Assembly (NCBI GenBank): GCA_958510825.1
Contig: OY294044.1
Location: 47,766,626 to 47,830,625, forward strand
DNA length: 64,000 nt
Reading direction: 5' to 3'
From: Brachypterus glaber
Lineage: Eukaryota > Arthropoda > Insecta > Coleoptera > Kateretidae
In this document: piece by piece, positions 21,934 through 32,222 of the stretch
Layout: every line of letters starts with the position of its first letter
Position numbering within the stretch: position 1 is the stretch's first letter
Program-made: the position numbers and the translations under genes
Notes under the pieces: generated by a model
Told to the model about the DNA's origin: nothing
The model's input: the letters and a program-made list of their open reading frames with translations, nothing else
Database searches by the model: none

Positions 21934-22639
21934 TAGAATTTTATACTTTATACACGGTCGTTTTAAATTTTAAACGGTTTATTTCTACAGACCCGTGACT
22001 AATAGGCCCATTAACCACGACCGTGGATAAAAATTATTATTTGTTGGTTGTTTTGGCATTAGATGTCACAAGTTACATGTTTTCAAAGAAAATGTTTTTT
22101 AAATGTCACTTAAAGTCATAAAAAAATTGGGTTCTATTTATTTAAAACTCTATTTGGTAATAACAAAATAAAGAAACAATATGATTAATCCTAGCTGGAA
22201 AACAAAAAAAGTTCAAAAATATGCGGAGTATGACAAACAAGTCTATTTTGCATATGGCACTGTAAAAATATGTCATGATAAATAACCTTAAAAATATATT
22301 TTGACAAATTTACAACTAGAAAAGAAATTTGGCATCTGCGGAAAATGCTAATTTTAGGTATATATTTAAAGTAAAACAAGCAATTTTTAATTCGTTTAGC
22401 TTTATTTACATTTAGAAATAAGCAATAAAAAATGTAGATCACCTTGTATGCATGGTACCTAATTTTAAGCATATAAAACATTCTAGAGAAGAATTATTTA
22501 CGTATTTAAGTACTTAAATATTCATCGGCTTCGGAACAAAACTAGTTTAAATTTAAATCGATATATCTCAAGAAGTTTTAAAACAAAAGTTAATCTAATA
22601 TTCCTCCCTTAGAAATTTGCGCTGAAGTTCAAGTGACTG
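21934..22639. other. Non-coding AT-rich DNA
   Basis: No supported gene. The 96-codon minus-strand frame at 22191-22481 is rich in aromatic, Lys and Ile codons, as random AT-rich DNA gives. Confidence 0.5.
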
Positions 22640-24262
22640 TGCAATCCTTCACATTGTAATGATGAATGCGTTTCCCAGACAAAGATTTAATTTGAATAGC
22701 TGTCAATGTGATCAATCTTTTATCTAAGAGACTTCGCAAGTTGTGAGATAAATACAAACAATTTATTCGAAAACTTTTTTCTTTAATGCCTTTTTATAAA
22801 GCTTCGTTAAGAAAAAATACATACATAAACAGACAAGAATATTTATTTCGTTATAACTTATTCGAAACTATGCATACCCTTTTATTATAGACAATTTAAA
22901 TTTATTTCTTTTCTTTTTTTCGAGCGTATAATACAAAAATTCCTTGAAAAACTAGTTTTTGTTGTTTTGGAGGCGAAAGCCGAACTTAAACCACAGATAC
23001 ACATACACCCACTTCACCGCATACTTTATGCAATAATAATGTCAGTTTAACTGACTGTTGTTCTTTAAATTGTAATAATAAATGCGTTTCCCAAAGATTT
23101 AATTTGAATTGCTGTCATTGTGATCAATCTTTTATCTAAGAGACTTCGCAAGTTGTGAGATAAATAGAAACAATTTATTCTAAAACTTTTTTCTTTAATG
23201 CCTTTTTATAAAGCTTCGTTAAGAAAAAATACATACTTAAACAGACAAGAATATTTATTTCGTTAAAACTTATTCGAAACTATGCATACCCTTTTATTAT
23301 AGACAATTTAAATTTATTTCTTTTCTTTTTTTCGAGCGTATAATACAAAAATTCCTTGAAAAACTAGTTTTTGTTGTTTTGGAGGCGAAAACCGAACTTA
23401 AACCACAGATACACATACCCCACTTCACCGCATGCTTTATGCAATAATAATGTCAGTTTAACTGACTGTAGTTCTTTACATTGTAATAATAAATGCGTTT
23501 CCCAGACAAAGATTTAATTTGAATAGCTGTCAATGTGATCAATCTTTTATCTAAGGGAATTCGCAAGTTGTGAGATAAATACAAACAATTTATTCCAAAA
23601 CTTTTTCTTTAAAGCCTTTTTATAAAGCTTCGTTAAGAAAAAATACATACTTAAAAAGACAAGAATACTTATTTCGTTAAAACTTATTCGAAACTATGCA
23701 TACCCTTTTATTATAGACAATTTAAATTTATTTCTTTTCTTTTTTTCGAGCGTATAATACAAAAATTCCTTGAAAAACTAGTTTTTGTTGTTTTGGAGGC
23801 GAAAGCCGAACTTAAACCACAGATACACATACCCCACTTCACCGCATGCTTTATGCAATAATAATGTCAGTTTAACTGACTGCAGTTCTTTATATTGTAA
23901 TATTAAATGCGTTTCCCAGACAAAGATTTAATTTGAATAGCTGTCAAAGTGATCAATCTTTTATCTAAGAGACTTCGCAAGTTGTGAGATAAATACAAAC
24001 AATTTATTCGAAAACTTTTTTCTTTAATGCCTTATTATAAAGCTTCGTCAAGAAAAATAAATACTTCAATAGACAAGACAATTTATTCAGTTAAAATATT
24101 TTCCTTTACTTTTTATAGACAGCTTAATTTTTTTATTTTTTATTTTTTTGAACCTCTGTAAAAAGTGATGCACACTAGTTTTTGTTGTTGAGGCGAAAGG
24201 CAAACTTACTCCACAGACACATCTATCCCACTTCACCATATGCTTTTTGTAATCCTTCAAAC
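22640..24262. repeat. ~415-bp tandem repeat, four units
   Basis: The anchor AATGCGTTTCCCA occurs at 22665, 23081, 23492 and 23906, so units are 416, 411 and 414 bp, with a fourth that decays after about 24050. Each has GTCAGTTTAACTGAC (a near-palindrome), TGTGATCAATCTTTTATCTA, CGAAACTATGCATACCC, TTTTTTTCGAGCGTATAATA and ACCACAGATACACATA. Units are over 90% alike by eye. The gypsy element is inserted at the decayed end. Related words (CTTTTTGTAATAATAC) reappear beyond the element at about 34640. No protein frame spans the units. Confidence 0.88.
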
Positions 24263-24266
24263 ATAG
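24263..24266. repeat. Target site duplication ATAG, left
   Basis: ATAG immediately precedes the left LTR and reappears right after the other LTR at 34245-34248. A 4-bp duplication is the usual size for Ty3/gypsy integrases. Confidence 0.85.
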
Positions 24267-25509
24267 TGTACCGTAATTAATACGTTCACTGCCAACGGCT
24301 AGTTTTGACAGCGGAGCAATGGGTATGGGCAAGGGAAAAATAGAAAGAATTGATTAATGTTGTTAGGGGCGCCAGTTACTTTAGCTTTTACTCCTTTAGG
24401 TAAGTAACAACCTAGTGTAAATACTTAAGCTTTTCAGTTTGAGAAAATATAACCCCTAAATAAAATAAGATAATTCATTTGAGAAATTTATTATAAATAA
24501 ACTTAATGAAAGCACATCAAGTAATGTATTAATATATATAAAAAATATGTGTAATTATATTAAGATATAATTAAAGAAATCTTAATAAAAATTACTAAAT
24601 TCAGAAATCATTCGACTTAAATGTATAAAGAAAACATGAAGTTCAGCAAGCACCAAGAAATGTATGTAAACAACAATCATTTCTTGCAGTGTATAAAAGT
24701 CATGCTTAAATTAGAAATCATTTAATCAAAAGTATGATATTTAATAATTAATAAATAAGATTAAATGTTTTAAAAAAAATAAGTACCTAAAAATGAACAA
24801 AAGCCAGAAGGGCATATAGTATTAATCAATACTATATCAGATCTGATAAAGTTTACAGTTATAAGAATATTGAAATAAAAGAATTTAAAAATATGAAATA
24901 TTGCTTTCAAAAGTTTTCAGAATGAGTACTTAGCTGGTTTCTGCAAAATCCATGAGGTATGAATTCCATCGTCTCCATCTGTGCAAGTCTCCCCTATGCT
25001 GATGAATTCATTTCTCAAATGAAAGAAAAAAAAATATAGGCTGTCCCATCTACTTTGGAAAAATTATCTTCCAGGATAAAATGTACGATTGAAAATGTTG
25101 TCCGGGATTAAATATGCTTTTGAAAATTATGTCCAATATAAAATTGTCTGCTAGACGGTTACATAGAATTTATCTATGCCAAAAATTACAGAACCATGTT
25201 CCAACAGAACATCACTCCATGCGGAGAACTTGTATATCAAATATACCAAAATAAACTTCAACTTAAATTAATATAATTCCATATTAATGGTATAGAAATG
25301 GTGAGTAATTAATGGTCTAGTGATTGTGCTTAATTAATGGTGATGTCATTCTAAGTCTTCGATGTCCATCGAAACGTTATAAATGCATAATTTTAGAAAA
25401 TAACAGTTATAATATCTTCCGCATTGTTTAAATATTCATTTTCACTAACTTTAAATAAAAATACATGAAGGATTACTTCGATGATTACAGAAAATAAACA
25501 CTCGTCAAA

Positions 25510-26131
25510 ATGACACCCATTTTGTATCAAGGTTGCTTCAAGAAGGAAGCGAAAATCGACCTTATCCACCGGTATGAACCCTTCAGGTAAATAAAATCCT
25601 ATTTCTGAACTATTAGCGACATCTATGCAAGTCATTATCAACTACAGTTTTACCGTATAGGATTCCTAATAAAGGTAACTGAAACTACATCAAAGATAAT
25701 AACCAAAAAGAATATTTCCTAATAAATCCGTATTAGTGATATCTAACCTCAAAATATTACTCTAAGAAACAAATATAAACAATACTTATTGTTTATCAGC
25801 AAAACTAATAAAAATACGAACAGAATACTAAGTGTCCTGTGAACTAAGTATAAACAAAATACTGAATCTAAGTGAGCAGTTCCAGCAAACTATTTTCAAC
25901 AAATTCAAAAAGTCCAAACGAAACTTTCCACAAGAGAGACAAGCTACAAATGAAAGCCAGTGAAATCCAACCCTCAATAGACTCTGAAACATATAAAAAC
26001 CAGGTAAGTCCATAGACAAATGCACTATAGAGAAATAAGTCATATGATTCTTTATTATTAAAAATCATATTCTAATTATGTTTTCTTTATGTTATTTTCA
26101 GGTAGAACTATGGAATAGAGACTTATATGGT
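25510..26131 (+). other. Coding-like, splice-like segments in the LTR, antisense
   Basis: On the strand opposite gag-pol, an ATG at 25510 opens 25 codons of ordinary composition (MTPILYQGCFKKEAKIDLIH...) up to a TTCAG/GTAAAT donor at 25586/25587. Further on, ACCAG/GTAAGT (donor at 26004) and TTATTTTCAG/GT (acceptor ending 26101) bound a 98-bp intron-like gap. The frame before it (...SIDSETYKNQ) continues in frame after it (VELWNRDLYG) to a stop. The link between the first and second segments is unclear, and minus-strand frames overlap the same region, so the sense strand is uncertain. The other LTR has the same sites at +7956. Confidence 0.3.
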
Positions 26132-26191
26132 TAGAATTCAGTTCCTGCTACAAAATAGTCCCAGATACAAAATAGTTCTGTACGTACGTAA

Positions 26192-26202
26192 CTATTTATA
26201 TA
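26192..26202 (-). promoter_or_regulatory. Candidate TATA box of the LTR
   Basis: The minus strand reads TATATAAATAG about 87 bp inside the LTR start. If used, transcription would begin early in the LTR, leaving a very short U3 and a long R-U5. The same site in the promoter-proximal 5' LTR is at 34148-34158. TATA-like words are frequent in AT-rich DNA. Confidence 0.4.
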
Positions 26203-26292
26203 CAAAATAAACATAAATTATAACGTAAGTAAACGAATAGTTTAATTAACCCTTGCTATATTACAGAGTGACGATTTATGTCGTTACACATG

Positions 26293-26300
26293 CCCCCTCC
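26293..26300 (-). other. Polypurine tract of the gypsy element
   Basis: The minus strand reads GGAGGGGG just upstream of the 3' LTR, separated from it by CATG. It is the only strong purine run next to the LTR and fits the plus-strand primer position of reverse transcription. Confidence 0.65.
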
Positions 26301-26818
26301 AAAAATAATAAAAATATTTAATATACAAAAAATATTTTTATACCAAACTCTATAACTATTTAACTTAAATAGCTAAAATATATACTATATTTTATTTAAT
26401 AAATCAACAAAAAATACAATACTTTATGTAAATCATTTGAAATACTACTTGATAATTAACAATAGCTAAGCTTGATAACTACGTGTATCATCCGCCTACT
26501 CTTATGTAGAACATAATTTTGGGACTTTATCGGTGTGTGTCATAAACAGGTAATTGTCATAATCAGGTAATTGTCATAATCAGGTAATTGTCATAATTAA
26601 TTTTGTTTTTCTTTTTAGCTAAGTTTTATCAAGATAAAAAAATAGAAATAAGACTTGACTACGCGCATCAGAATCCTCTTCTACAAAAAATATATTTATA
26701 TATTTTTTTTTTTACTATATACAAAAGTTTTGGGTACCCTTTAAATATTTTCAATACATTGATATTTTTTAAATATCATTCCGAATAATACTAAGAATAT
26801 ATTCTTATTTAATAAAAT
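26301..26818 (-). other. pol-to-LTR spacer, no env gene
   Basis: About 520 bp without a protein-like frame, so the element has no env downstream of pol. It contains a small tandem repeat at 26547-26597. Confidence 0.6.
26547..26597. repeat. 17-bp direct repeat, three perfect units
   Basis: CAGGTAATTGTCATAAT is repeated three times without a mismatch, just downstream of pol in the element. Confidence 0.9.
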
Positions 26819-29800
26819 CTAGCCAACTGAAATGTCACTATTCGATCCAAAATATTTCTTTAGATCTTTAACATGCCAGTCGCCTCTATGACCATCTGCA
26901 TTTTCCAAAATATACACTAACTTTGACTTTTTCGCAACAACTTTGCAAAGTATGTACTTTGGAGCAAGTTTTGCAGCAAAACTTTTACTAGCATCTGAGA
27001 GTACTTTGTTTCGTCTCCAAACTTTTTCACCTATATCAAAATTTACTTCACGCTTGCGCAAATCATAAGTACGCTTATTACGTTCATAAGCTTCATGTAA
27101 ATATTTCTTTACATCAATAAAAATCTCTTTAAGATTTCCCAAGTCTCTGTCACAAGGTTCTAATTTAACACCATCAGTTGATGTCATTTTGCCATAATAA
27201 GTTCCTGTGATAGGTACATTCCTCCCAAAATTAAGAAATGCCGGTGTATACCCCGTAACTTCATTTACAGACGTTCGTAAAGCTAGACCTATTTTTGCTA
27301 AATTTTTACACCATTCTTTTTGATTATCTTTTATATATGATCTTATAGCAGTAGAAATTGTGCGATGTTGCCTTTCCGTCGGATTATTTTGACTATGGTA
27401 AAGTGCATTAAACCAAATTTTCTGTACATTATATTCATCTGCTAATTTTTTAAAAACTTTACCAGCAAATTGTTTTCCATTATCGACAATTAAAAATTGA
27501 CAGACTCCGTAAACTAAAAAAACTTCATTCTCAATGAATTTACATATTGCATTTGCAGTAGCTTCCCTCAAAGGATGTAATAATGTATACTTTGTAAACC
27601 AGTCTGACACAACCAAAAGATAACAAAAACCTTTAGAACTTCTGGGAAATGGTCCCTGCAAATCACATGAAATAACTTGCCACGGATAATTTACTTCTTT
27701 TTCACGACCCATCAATCCAAAACGTGCAGAATTACTAACTTTTTGTGATTGACAAATATTACAACATCTTACATACTTTAAAATATCTTTACGCATTTTT
27801 GGCCAAAAATATGTTTCTGAAATTCTATGAAAAGTTTTAAAAAATCCCATATGAGAAGCTAATACATCGTCATGACATTCTTTTAGAACTTGTTTACGAC
27901 ATTTTTGAGGCACTAACAATTTCCACTCTATAATATTACTTTTTACTTTTGTCTTGGTCGGTATGAACTTATAAATATTATCATCAATAACTTTAAATTG
28001 CGGATATGAATCTGGACTTTTAACAATTTTTTCCCTCAACTGAATATAATATTTATCACTATTATAATCATTTACATTAAAATTAATTAAATTTACATCT
28101 GGAAAAATTGATTTTTCTGGTTCTATTCTATCAAAAGCTCTGGATAACCCATCAGCTACTACATTTAATTTACCTCTACGATATACAATATCCATATCAT
28201 ATTGCTGTAATTTTAATGACCATCTAGCCAAGCGACCAGAGGGATCTTTCATATTACTCAAATATTTTAATGAAGAATGATCTGTAATTACTGTGAATTT
28301 AACACCTTCAATATATGGTCTAAACCTATCTATAGCAAACAAAACAGCTAAACATTCCTTTTCACCTACAGAATATTTTATTTCACTACGTGTTAAAGCT
28401 CTACTAGCATAAGCTATTACTTTTTCTTGACCATCTTGCGTTTGTGTTAATATGGAACCGAGGCCAACTAAAGAAGCATCACATTGTATAACAAATGGTA
28501 AAGAAAAATTGGGACTTGCTAAAGCTGGAGCATTTATTAAAGATTCCTTCAACAATAAAAAAGCTTTTTCTGCATCAGTATTCCAACTAATGGCTTGTTT
28601 TTTACCTTTGCCCTTCAAAAGTGAATTTAATGGACTAACAATTGTTGAAAAATTCCTAACAAATCTACGATACCACGAAGCTACACCTAAAAATCGTTTT
28701 ATTTCTGTACTATTTGTTGGTCTAGGATAGTTTATTATTGCTTCTACTTTTTGCGGATCGGTTCTTAAACCAAAATTATCAATTACAAAACCTAAATACT
28801 TAAGTGATTTTCTAAAAAAATTACTTTTTTCAAAATTTATTGTAAGATTAGCAGATTTTAATTTTTCATGTACTATTTGAAGTAATTTAATATGTTCCTC
28901 AAAAGTTTTTGATACTATTATAATGTCATCAATATAAACAAATATATTTGGATAAAAGGAGAAAGGAAAAAGTTTATCCATTAATCTTTGCTGACTTTGT
29001 GTTCCATTTTTGAGTCCATAACACATTACATTAAATTCAAATAGTCCCCTACCAGGTACGGAAAATGCAGTTTTTTCTTTAGCAGTTTTTGTAAGTGGAA
29101 TCTGCCAAAAAGCATTTTTTAAATCTATACTTGATATATATTTTGCATCGCCTAATAAACTTAAAATGGAGTCTATCCTTGGTAAAGGATGTGAATCACC
29201 TTTTGTAATAGAATTTAATTTACGTCCATCAAAACAAAAACGGTATGTACCATTAGCTTTTTTTACTAATAAAACTGGTGAATTAAAATCAGAATAAGAT
29301 GGTGAAACTATATCATCTTTTAACATTTTATCTAACTCTTTATGTAAAATTTCTATTAAATAAGGTGACAAAGGATATTGACGCATTTTAAAAGGTTTAT
29401 TATTTCCTGTATCTATATCATGTTCTATTAAATTTGTTCTACCTATTTTTTCGCTATATAATTCTTTAAATAAACTAACAAATTTATCTGCTATCTTTTT
29501 CTGTTCGTCTGTCAAGTCACATAAGCCTACTGAATTATCTTTATTTATATCCTGACTATCACTGTTATTACTGATCACATTCAATTTATTAATTTTATTA
29601 TTCCAAGATTCATCAGAAAAATCCAGAGTCATAGAAAACAATTGTAAAAAATTCACACCAAAAATAAAATTTGTTTCCAAAGAAGGAACAACCAAGACTT
29701 GTAAAATCTTAACTTCATTATCTACTTTAATAGGTAAATAAACAACACCAGTTACTAACTGTTTAGATTTATCAGCTGTAGTAACATGCGGTATAAGACA

Positions 29801-30235
29801 TTTATCAATTTTTAAATTAAATTTTTCTAAAATTTTAATCGCGTGACCACCAGCCACTGAACAATTTGCACCTGTATCAATCAAAGCTGTTATATTTTTA
29901 TCAAAAATATTTACTTTAATATATGGACGGTTATCTCTAGGTAATTTAATAAAAGAATTTTTATTAATTACAGACAAACTATACGGTTTATAAAAATTTT
30001 TAACTTTATCCAACCAATCTTTCCATTCATTCAAATAAAAGCGTTTATTTGTTTCTGTTACACTTGATTTTTGTAAAGAATTGATATTATTTTTATTATA
30101 ATAAATGTTTTTACAAAAAGTAGTTTTGTTATCCTTTTTTATCTGACTGTCATTATTATTTTTAGCCTTTTTATTAAGTGAATGCCGACTAAAATCATCC
30201 ACTTTCCTATTTAGTTTTTTGTACAGGAAGGGCAA
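26819..30235 (-). CDS. pol: gypsy Pol: protease, RT, RNase H, integrase
   Basis: The 1138-codon frame is intact. In order: aspartic protease with DTG at about residues 120-122 (ALIDTGANCSVAGG); reverse transcriptase at about 270-480 with RFCFDGRKLN and the catalytic YIDD at 434-437; RNase H at about 580-700 (QCDAS, TDHSSLKYL, ADGLSR); integrase zinc finger H788, H795, C825, C828; and the integrase core D858, D918, E954 (SCDLQGPF, VDNGKQF, NPTERQHR), followed by a C-terminal part with a GEKVWRRNK motif. Domain order RT-RNase H-integrase defines Ty3/gypsy. The first ATG (30235) overlaps the end of gag and is probably not used. Pol is in the -1 frame relative to gag and is entered at the slippery site 30214-30220. 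All catalytic residues seen are present, so Pol looks functional. Confidence 0.95.
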   Translation of the reverse strand: MPFLYKKLNRKVDDFSRHSLNKKAKNNNDSQIKKDNKTTFCKNIYYNKNNINSLQKSSVTETNKRFYLNEWKDWLDKVKNFYKPYSLSVINKNSFIKLPRDNRPYIKVNIFDKNITALIDTGANCSVAGGHAIKILEKFNLKIDKCLIPHVTTADKSKQLVTGVVYLPIKVDNEVKILQVLVVPSLETNFIFGVNFLQLFSMTLDFSDESWNNKINKLNVISNNSDSQDINKDNSVGLCDLTDEQKKIADKFVSLFKELYSEKIGRTNLIEHDIDTGNNKPFKMRQYPLSPYLIEILHKELDKMLKDDIVSPSYSDFNSPVLLVKKANGTYRFCFDGRKLNSITKGDSHPLPRIDSILSLLGDAKYISSIDLKNAFWQIPLTKTAKEKTAFSVPGRGLFEFNVMCYGLKNGTQSQQRLMDKLFPFSFYPNIFVYIDDIIIVSKTFEEHIKLLQIVHEKLKSANLTINFEKSNFFRKSLKYLGFVIDNFGLRTDPQKVEAIINYPRPTNSTEIKRFLGVASWYRRFVRNFSTIVSPLNSLLKGKGKKQAISWNTDAEKAFLLLKESLINAPALASPNFSLPFVIQCDASLVGLGSILTQTQDGQEKVIAYASRALTRSEIKYSVGEKECLAVLFAIDRFRPYIEGVKFTVITDHSSLKYLSNMKDPSGRLARWSLKLQQYDMDIVYRRGKLNVVADGLSRAFDRIEPEKSIFPDVNLINFNVNDYNSDKYYIQLREKIVKSPDSYPQFKVIDDNIYKFIPTKTKVKSNIIEWKLLVPQKCRKQVLKECHDDVLASHMGFFKTFHRISETYFWPKMRKDILKYVRCCNICQSQKVSNSARFGLMGREKEVNYPWQVISCDLQGPFPRSSKGFCYLLVVSDWFTKYTLLHPLREATANAICKFIENEVFLVYGVCQFLIVDNGKQFAGKVFKKLADEYNVQKIWFNALYHSQNNPTERQHRTISTAIRSYIKDNQKEWCKNLAKIGLALRTSVNEVTGYTPAFLNFGRNVPITGTYYGKMTSTDGVKLEPCDRDLGNLKEIFIDVKKYLHEAYERNKRTYDLRKREVNFDIGEKVWRRNKVLSDASKSFAAKLAPKYILCKVVAKKSKLVYILENADGHRGDWHVKDLKKYFGSNSDISVG

Positions 30236-30747
30236 TTTTTAAAAACTACATCTTTATATCCACATTTATAACAAAACTTTGATCTTTTAGCTAAACATTT
30301 GCTAAAAATATGATTTGGTTGGTTACAGTTATAACAAATTACTTGTCTACTTTTATTATTACTACTATTCTGTGTATTATTAAAGCTTTGATTGGTACTT
30401 TGACTAATTTGAGAAACTTGACTACTATTACATACTGAACTTTGACGAGTAGAGGAAGATGGGGTAAGTTTGGACACTGTGGTATTATGACTACAATTAC
30501 ATTTACTACTAAAATTTTGATTTATATCCGAACTTAGGACATTTACTTTATTAACTGCTTTATTTTTTGCCACACTTTTACCTGCTATGCTCTTTTGTTT
30601 TAATTGATAAGCTTCATCTATTCTTTTACAACTGTCTTTTAAATCTTCTAAATCATTATTATTTATTATCAAGTGATAATGGTGTAAAATAATGTGGTAA
30701 TATTCTTTCTCTAATCGTCTTAAGTCTAGTATATAAACTTGCAGCAT
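30211..30747 (-). CDS. gag: gypsy Gag C-terminal part with nucleocapsid
   Basis: This frame (178 codons as counted from a fortuitous ATG) carries the end of capsid (NNNDLEDLKDSCKRIDEAYQ), a Ser/Asn/Gln-rich linker and a CCHC zinc knuckle (CYNCNQPNHIFSKC). A second cysteine motif (CYKCGYKDVVFKNC) follows that lacks the histidine. It ends in CTKN-stop right at the slippery heptamer. It overlaps the upstream gag frame by about 90 bp and is the true continuation of Gag from about 30665 on. The real N-terminal half lies in the other frame. Confidence 0.85.
   Translation of the reverse strand: MLQVYILDLRRLEKEYYHIILHHYHLIINNNDLEDLKDSCKRIDEAYQLKQKSIAGKSVAKNKAVNKVNVLSSDINQNFSSKCNCSHNTTVSKLTPSSSTRQSSVCNSSQVSQISQSTNQSFNNTQNSSNNKSRQVICYNCNQPNHIFSKCLAKRSKFCYKCGYKDVVFKNCPSCTKN
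30214..30220 (-). promoter_or_regulatory. -1 frameshift site A-AAA-AAC at the gag-pol junction
   Basis: On the minus strand the last gag codons read ACA AAA AAC TAA, giving a canonical X-XXY-YYZ heptamer in the correct zero frame directly before the stop. A -1 slip there continues as AAA AAA CTA AAT into the open pol frame. The predicted product is a Gag-Pol fusion made at low frequency, as in many LTR elements. A downstream pseudoknot was not worked out. Confidence 0.85.
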
Positions 30748-31618
30748 GAATTAAACGTTTAAACAAGGTTTCCATAGCACCTATAAAAATTGCGATAGAT
30801 TCATCGGAATTTTGATATCTAGAACGGATATCATCCCATGTTCTATCATCTATGTTAGCTGGAAGAAAATCTTTTTTTAATGCTTGAATTATTTGAGACC
30901 ACGAATTTAAATTATCTTTAATTGAGAGAAACCATGACAATGCTGGTTCTTTGAATAAGTCATATGCGGATTTAAATAACATTTCGTCTGTAACATTTCT
31001 ACTTATTTTCATATATTCAACTTGCTCAATAAAATTTAAAACATTAGACTTTCCATCAAAATTAATATTCCATTTATAAACTGGTACTGATTTTAAATAA
31101 TCATTATCTTTTTTACTAGAAACATTAGGACTAAACTGTGTACTATTATGTAATGAAATATTATTATTTACTTGAGTAAGTTCTGAATTTTTACCAGATT
31201 TTTCATAAAGATCTAAAATATCTGCTTCTATTTCTAAACAAGTTGCTTTTGTTATTTCTAAAAATTGAATACGTCTAACTTTATTTTCTTCTACTTCAGG
31301 AAAACGTTGCAGACGATTTGTTACATGTACTAAATAAGTTTTTAATTTTCTTAAATCGGCTAAACTATAATCACCATGATATTCTACAATTTCTGAAGAT
31401 ATACTATCTAAAATTCTATTAATATTTTCCACTTCACTGTTAAAATTAAAAGTCGGATCTACATATTTTACTTTAGGATCTTCCCTAGCTATGGCTCTAC
31501 CTAAAACTTTAATTCTAGATGCTCTATTATTTTTTGCTGTTAAATGTCTTATACGAAGTTCATAATTTACCATTTCTGCAGTCAAAAATCTAATTTCCAT
31601 TTTATCTAAATCTTCCAT
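30659..31618 (-). pseudogene. gag: gypsy Gag N-terminal part, frame broken
   Basis: 319 codons from ATG at 31618. A coiled-coil-like N terminus (MEDLDKMEIRFLTAEMVNYE) and the Ty3/gypsy capsid region follow, with landmarks VPVYKWNINFDGKSNVLNFI, PALSWFLSIKDNLNSWSQII, LKKDFLPANIDDRTWDDI and TIRERILPHY. The frame then ends in DNK-stop within a TAATAATAAT-type run at about 30655-30670, whereas the expected capsid continuation lies one frame over. A slippage indel in this triplet run is the simplest explanation, since no programmed-shift signal is apparent. The nearly identical LTRs mean the lesion is young. Confidence 0.85.
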
Positions 31619-32222
31619 TTTGAATAATTATTTTCAAAATTTAAATTCAATTTACTCAAAATATTTATTTTATAATAAAATATTTATACTGTACCACAAA
31701 TTATTTTTTTTTGTGTACACTGCTCAACAAAGTTTTTTGCATACTTTGGAAAATTTCCCAAATATGTCAAAAAAATACTAAATTATTATTTATCTCAATT
31801 GGACAAATTAATAATTATAAATAGTCTCCAAAACTACAAAATTAGCTAATATTTATTCATATCCTTCGCATAAATAAATACCCTATTATCCATTTATTTC
31901 TATTGAATAAACGATAATTTCTAGAAAAACTGAACCCACGCCAAAATTTCTCTATTCCATGTTATTCCATAAAATTCAGAAAAAACATAAAAAACACATA
32001 TCTGATATATCTTATCAGATTAACTCTAGTTTGACTTAATTTTCAACAAAAAATATTTTATTCAACAGTTATATGTAGTTTTCTCAAAATGAACTTTAAG
32101 TTACACTGAAAAAAAAATAAGCTTTAGATTTTTACAAAAAATACACTGAAAAAAATGGAGTAAAATTAAAAAAACAAGTGTTCTATCTATCCAAATACCA
32201 CGTTCTTGAGCGCCAATATTAG
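31619..32222 (-). other. gypsy 5' leader with candidate primer binding site
   Basis: Untranslated leader between the 5' LTR and gag. Seven bases after the LTR the minus strand reads TGGCGCTCAAGAACGTGG (32198-32215). It begins with the TGG expected for pairing with a tRNA 3' CCA end. I could not assign the tRNA. The rest is AT-rich. Confidence 0.55.

Larger units (their letters stand above)
24267..26288 (-). repeat. 3' LTR of the gypsy element
   Basis: 2022 bp, beginning TGTACCG and ending GTTACA on the plus strand (TGTA...TACA inverted ends). The mate at 32223-34244 has exactly the same length. Reading both, I noticed only four substitutions (near 24565, 24949, 25040 and 26266), so the insertion is recent. 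The LTR is long for this superfamily. Its small frames of 66-82 codons are the same in both LTRs and match no known family. Confidence 0.93.

Noticed and set aside
25393..25641. 82-codon minus-strand frame in the LTR, repeated at 33349-33597
   Set aside because: Copies are identical because the LTRs are. It lies within the LTR without a known domain and overlaps the opposite-strand segments, so I did not call it a gene.
26301..26818. env gene of the gypsy element
   Set aside because: Only about 520 bp separate pol from the 3' LTR and no membrane-protein frame is present.
28452..28730. 92-codon plus-strand frame inside pol
   Set aside because: Antisense shadow of the RNase H/RT region of a clearly real minus-strand ORF.
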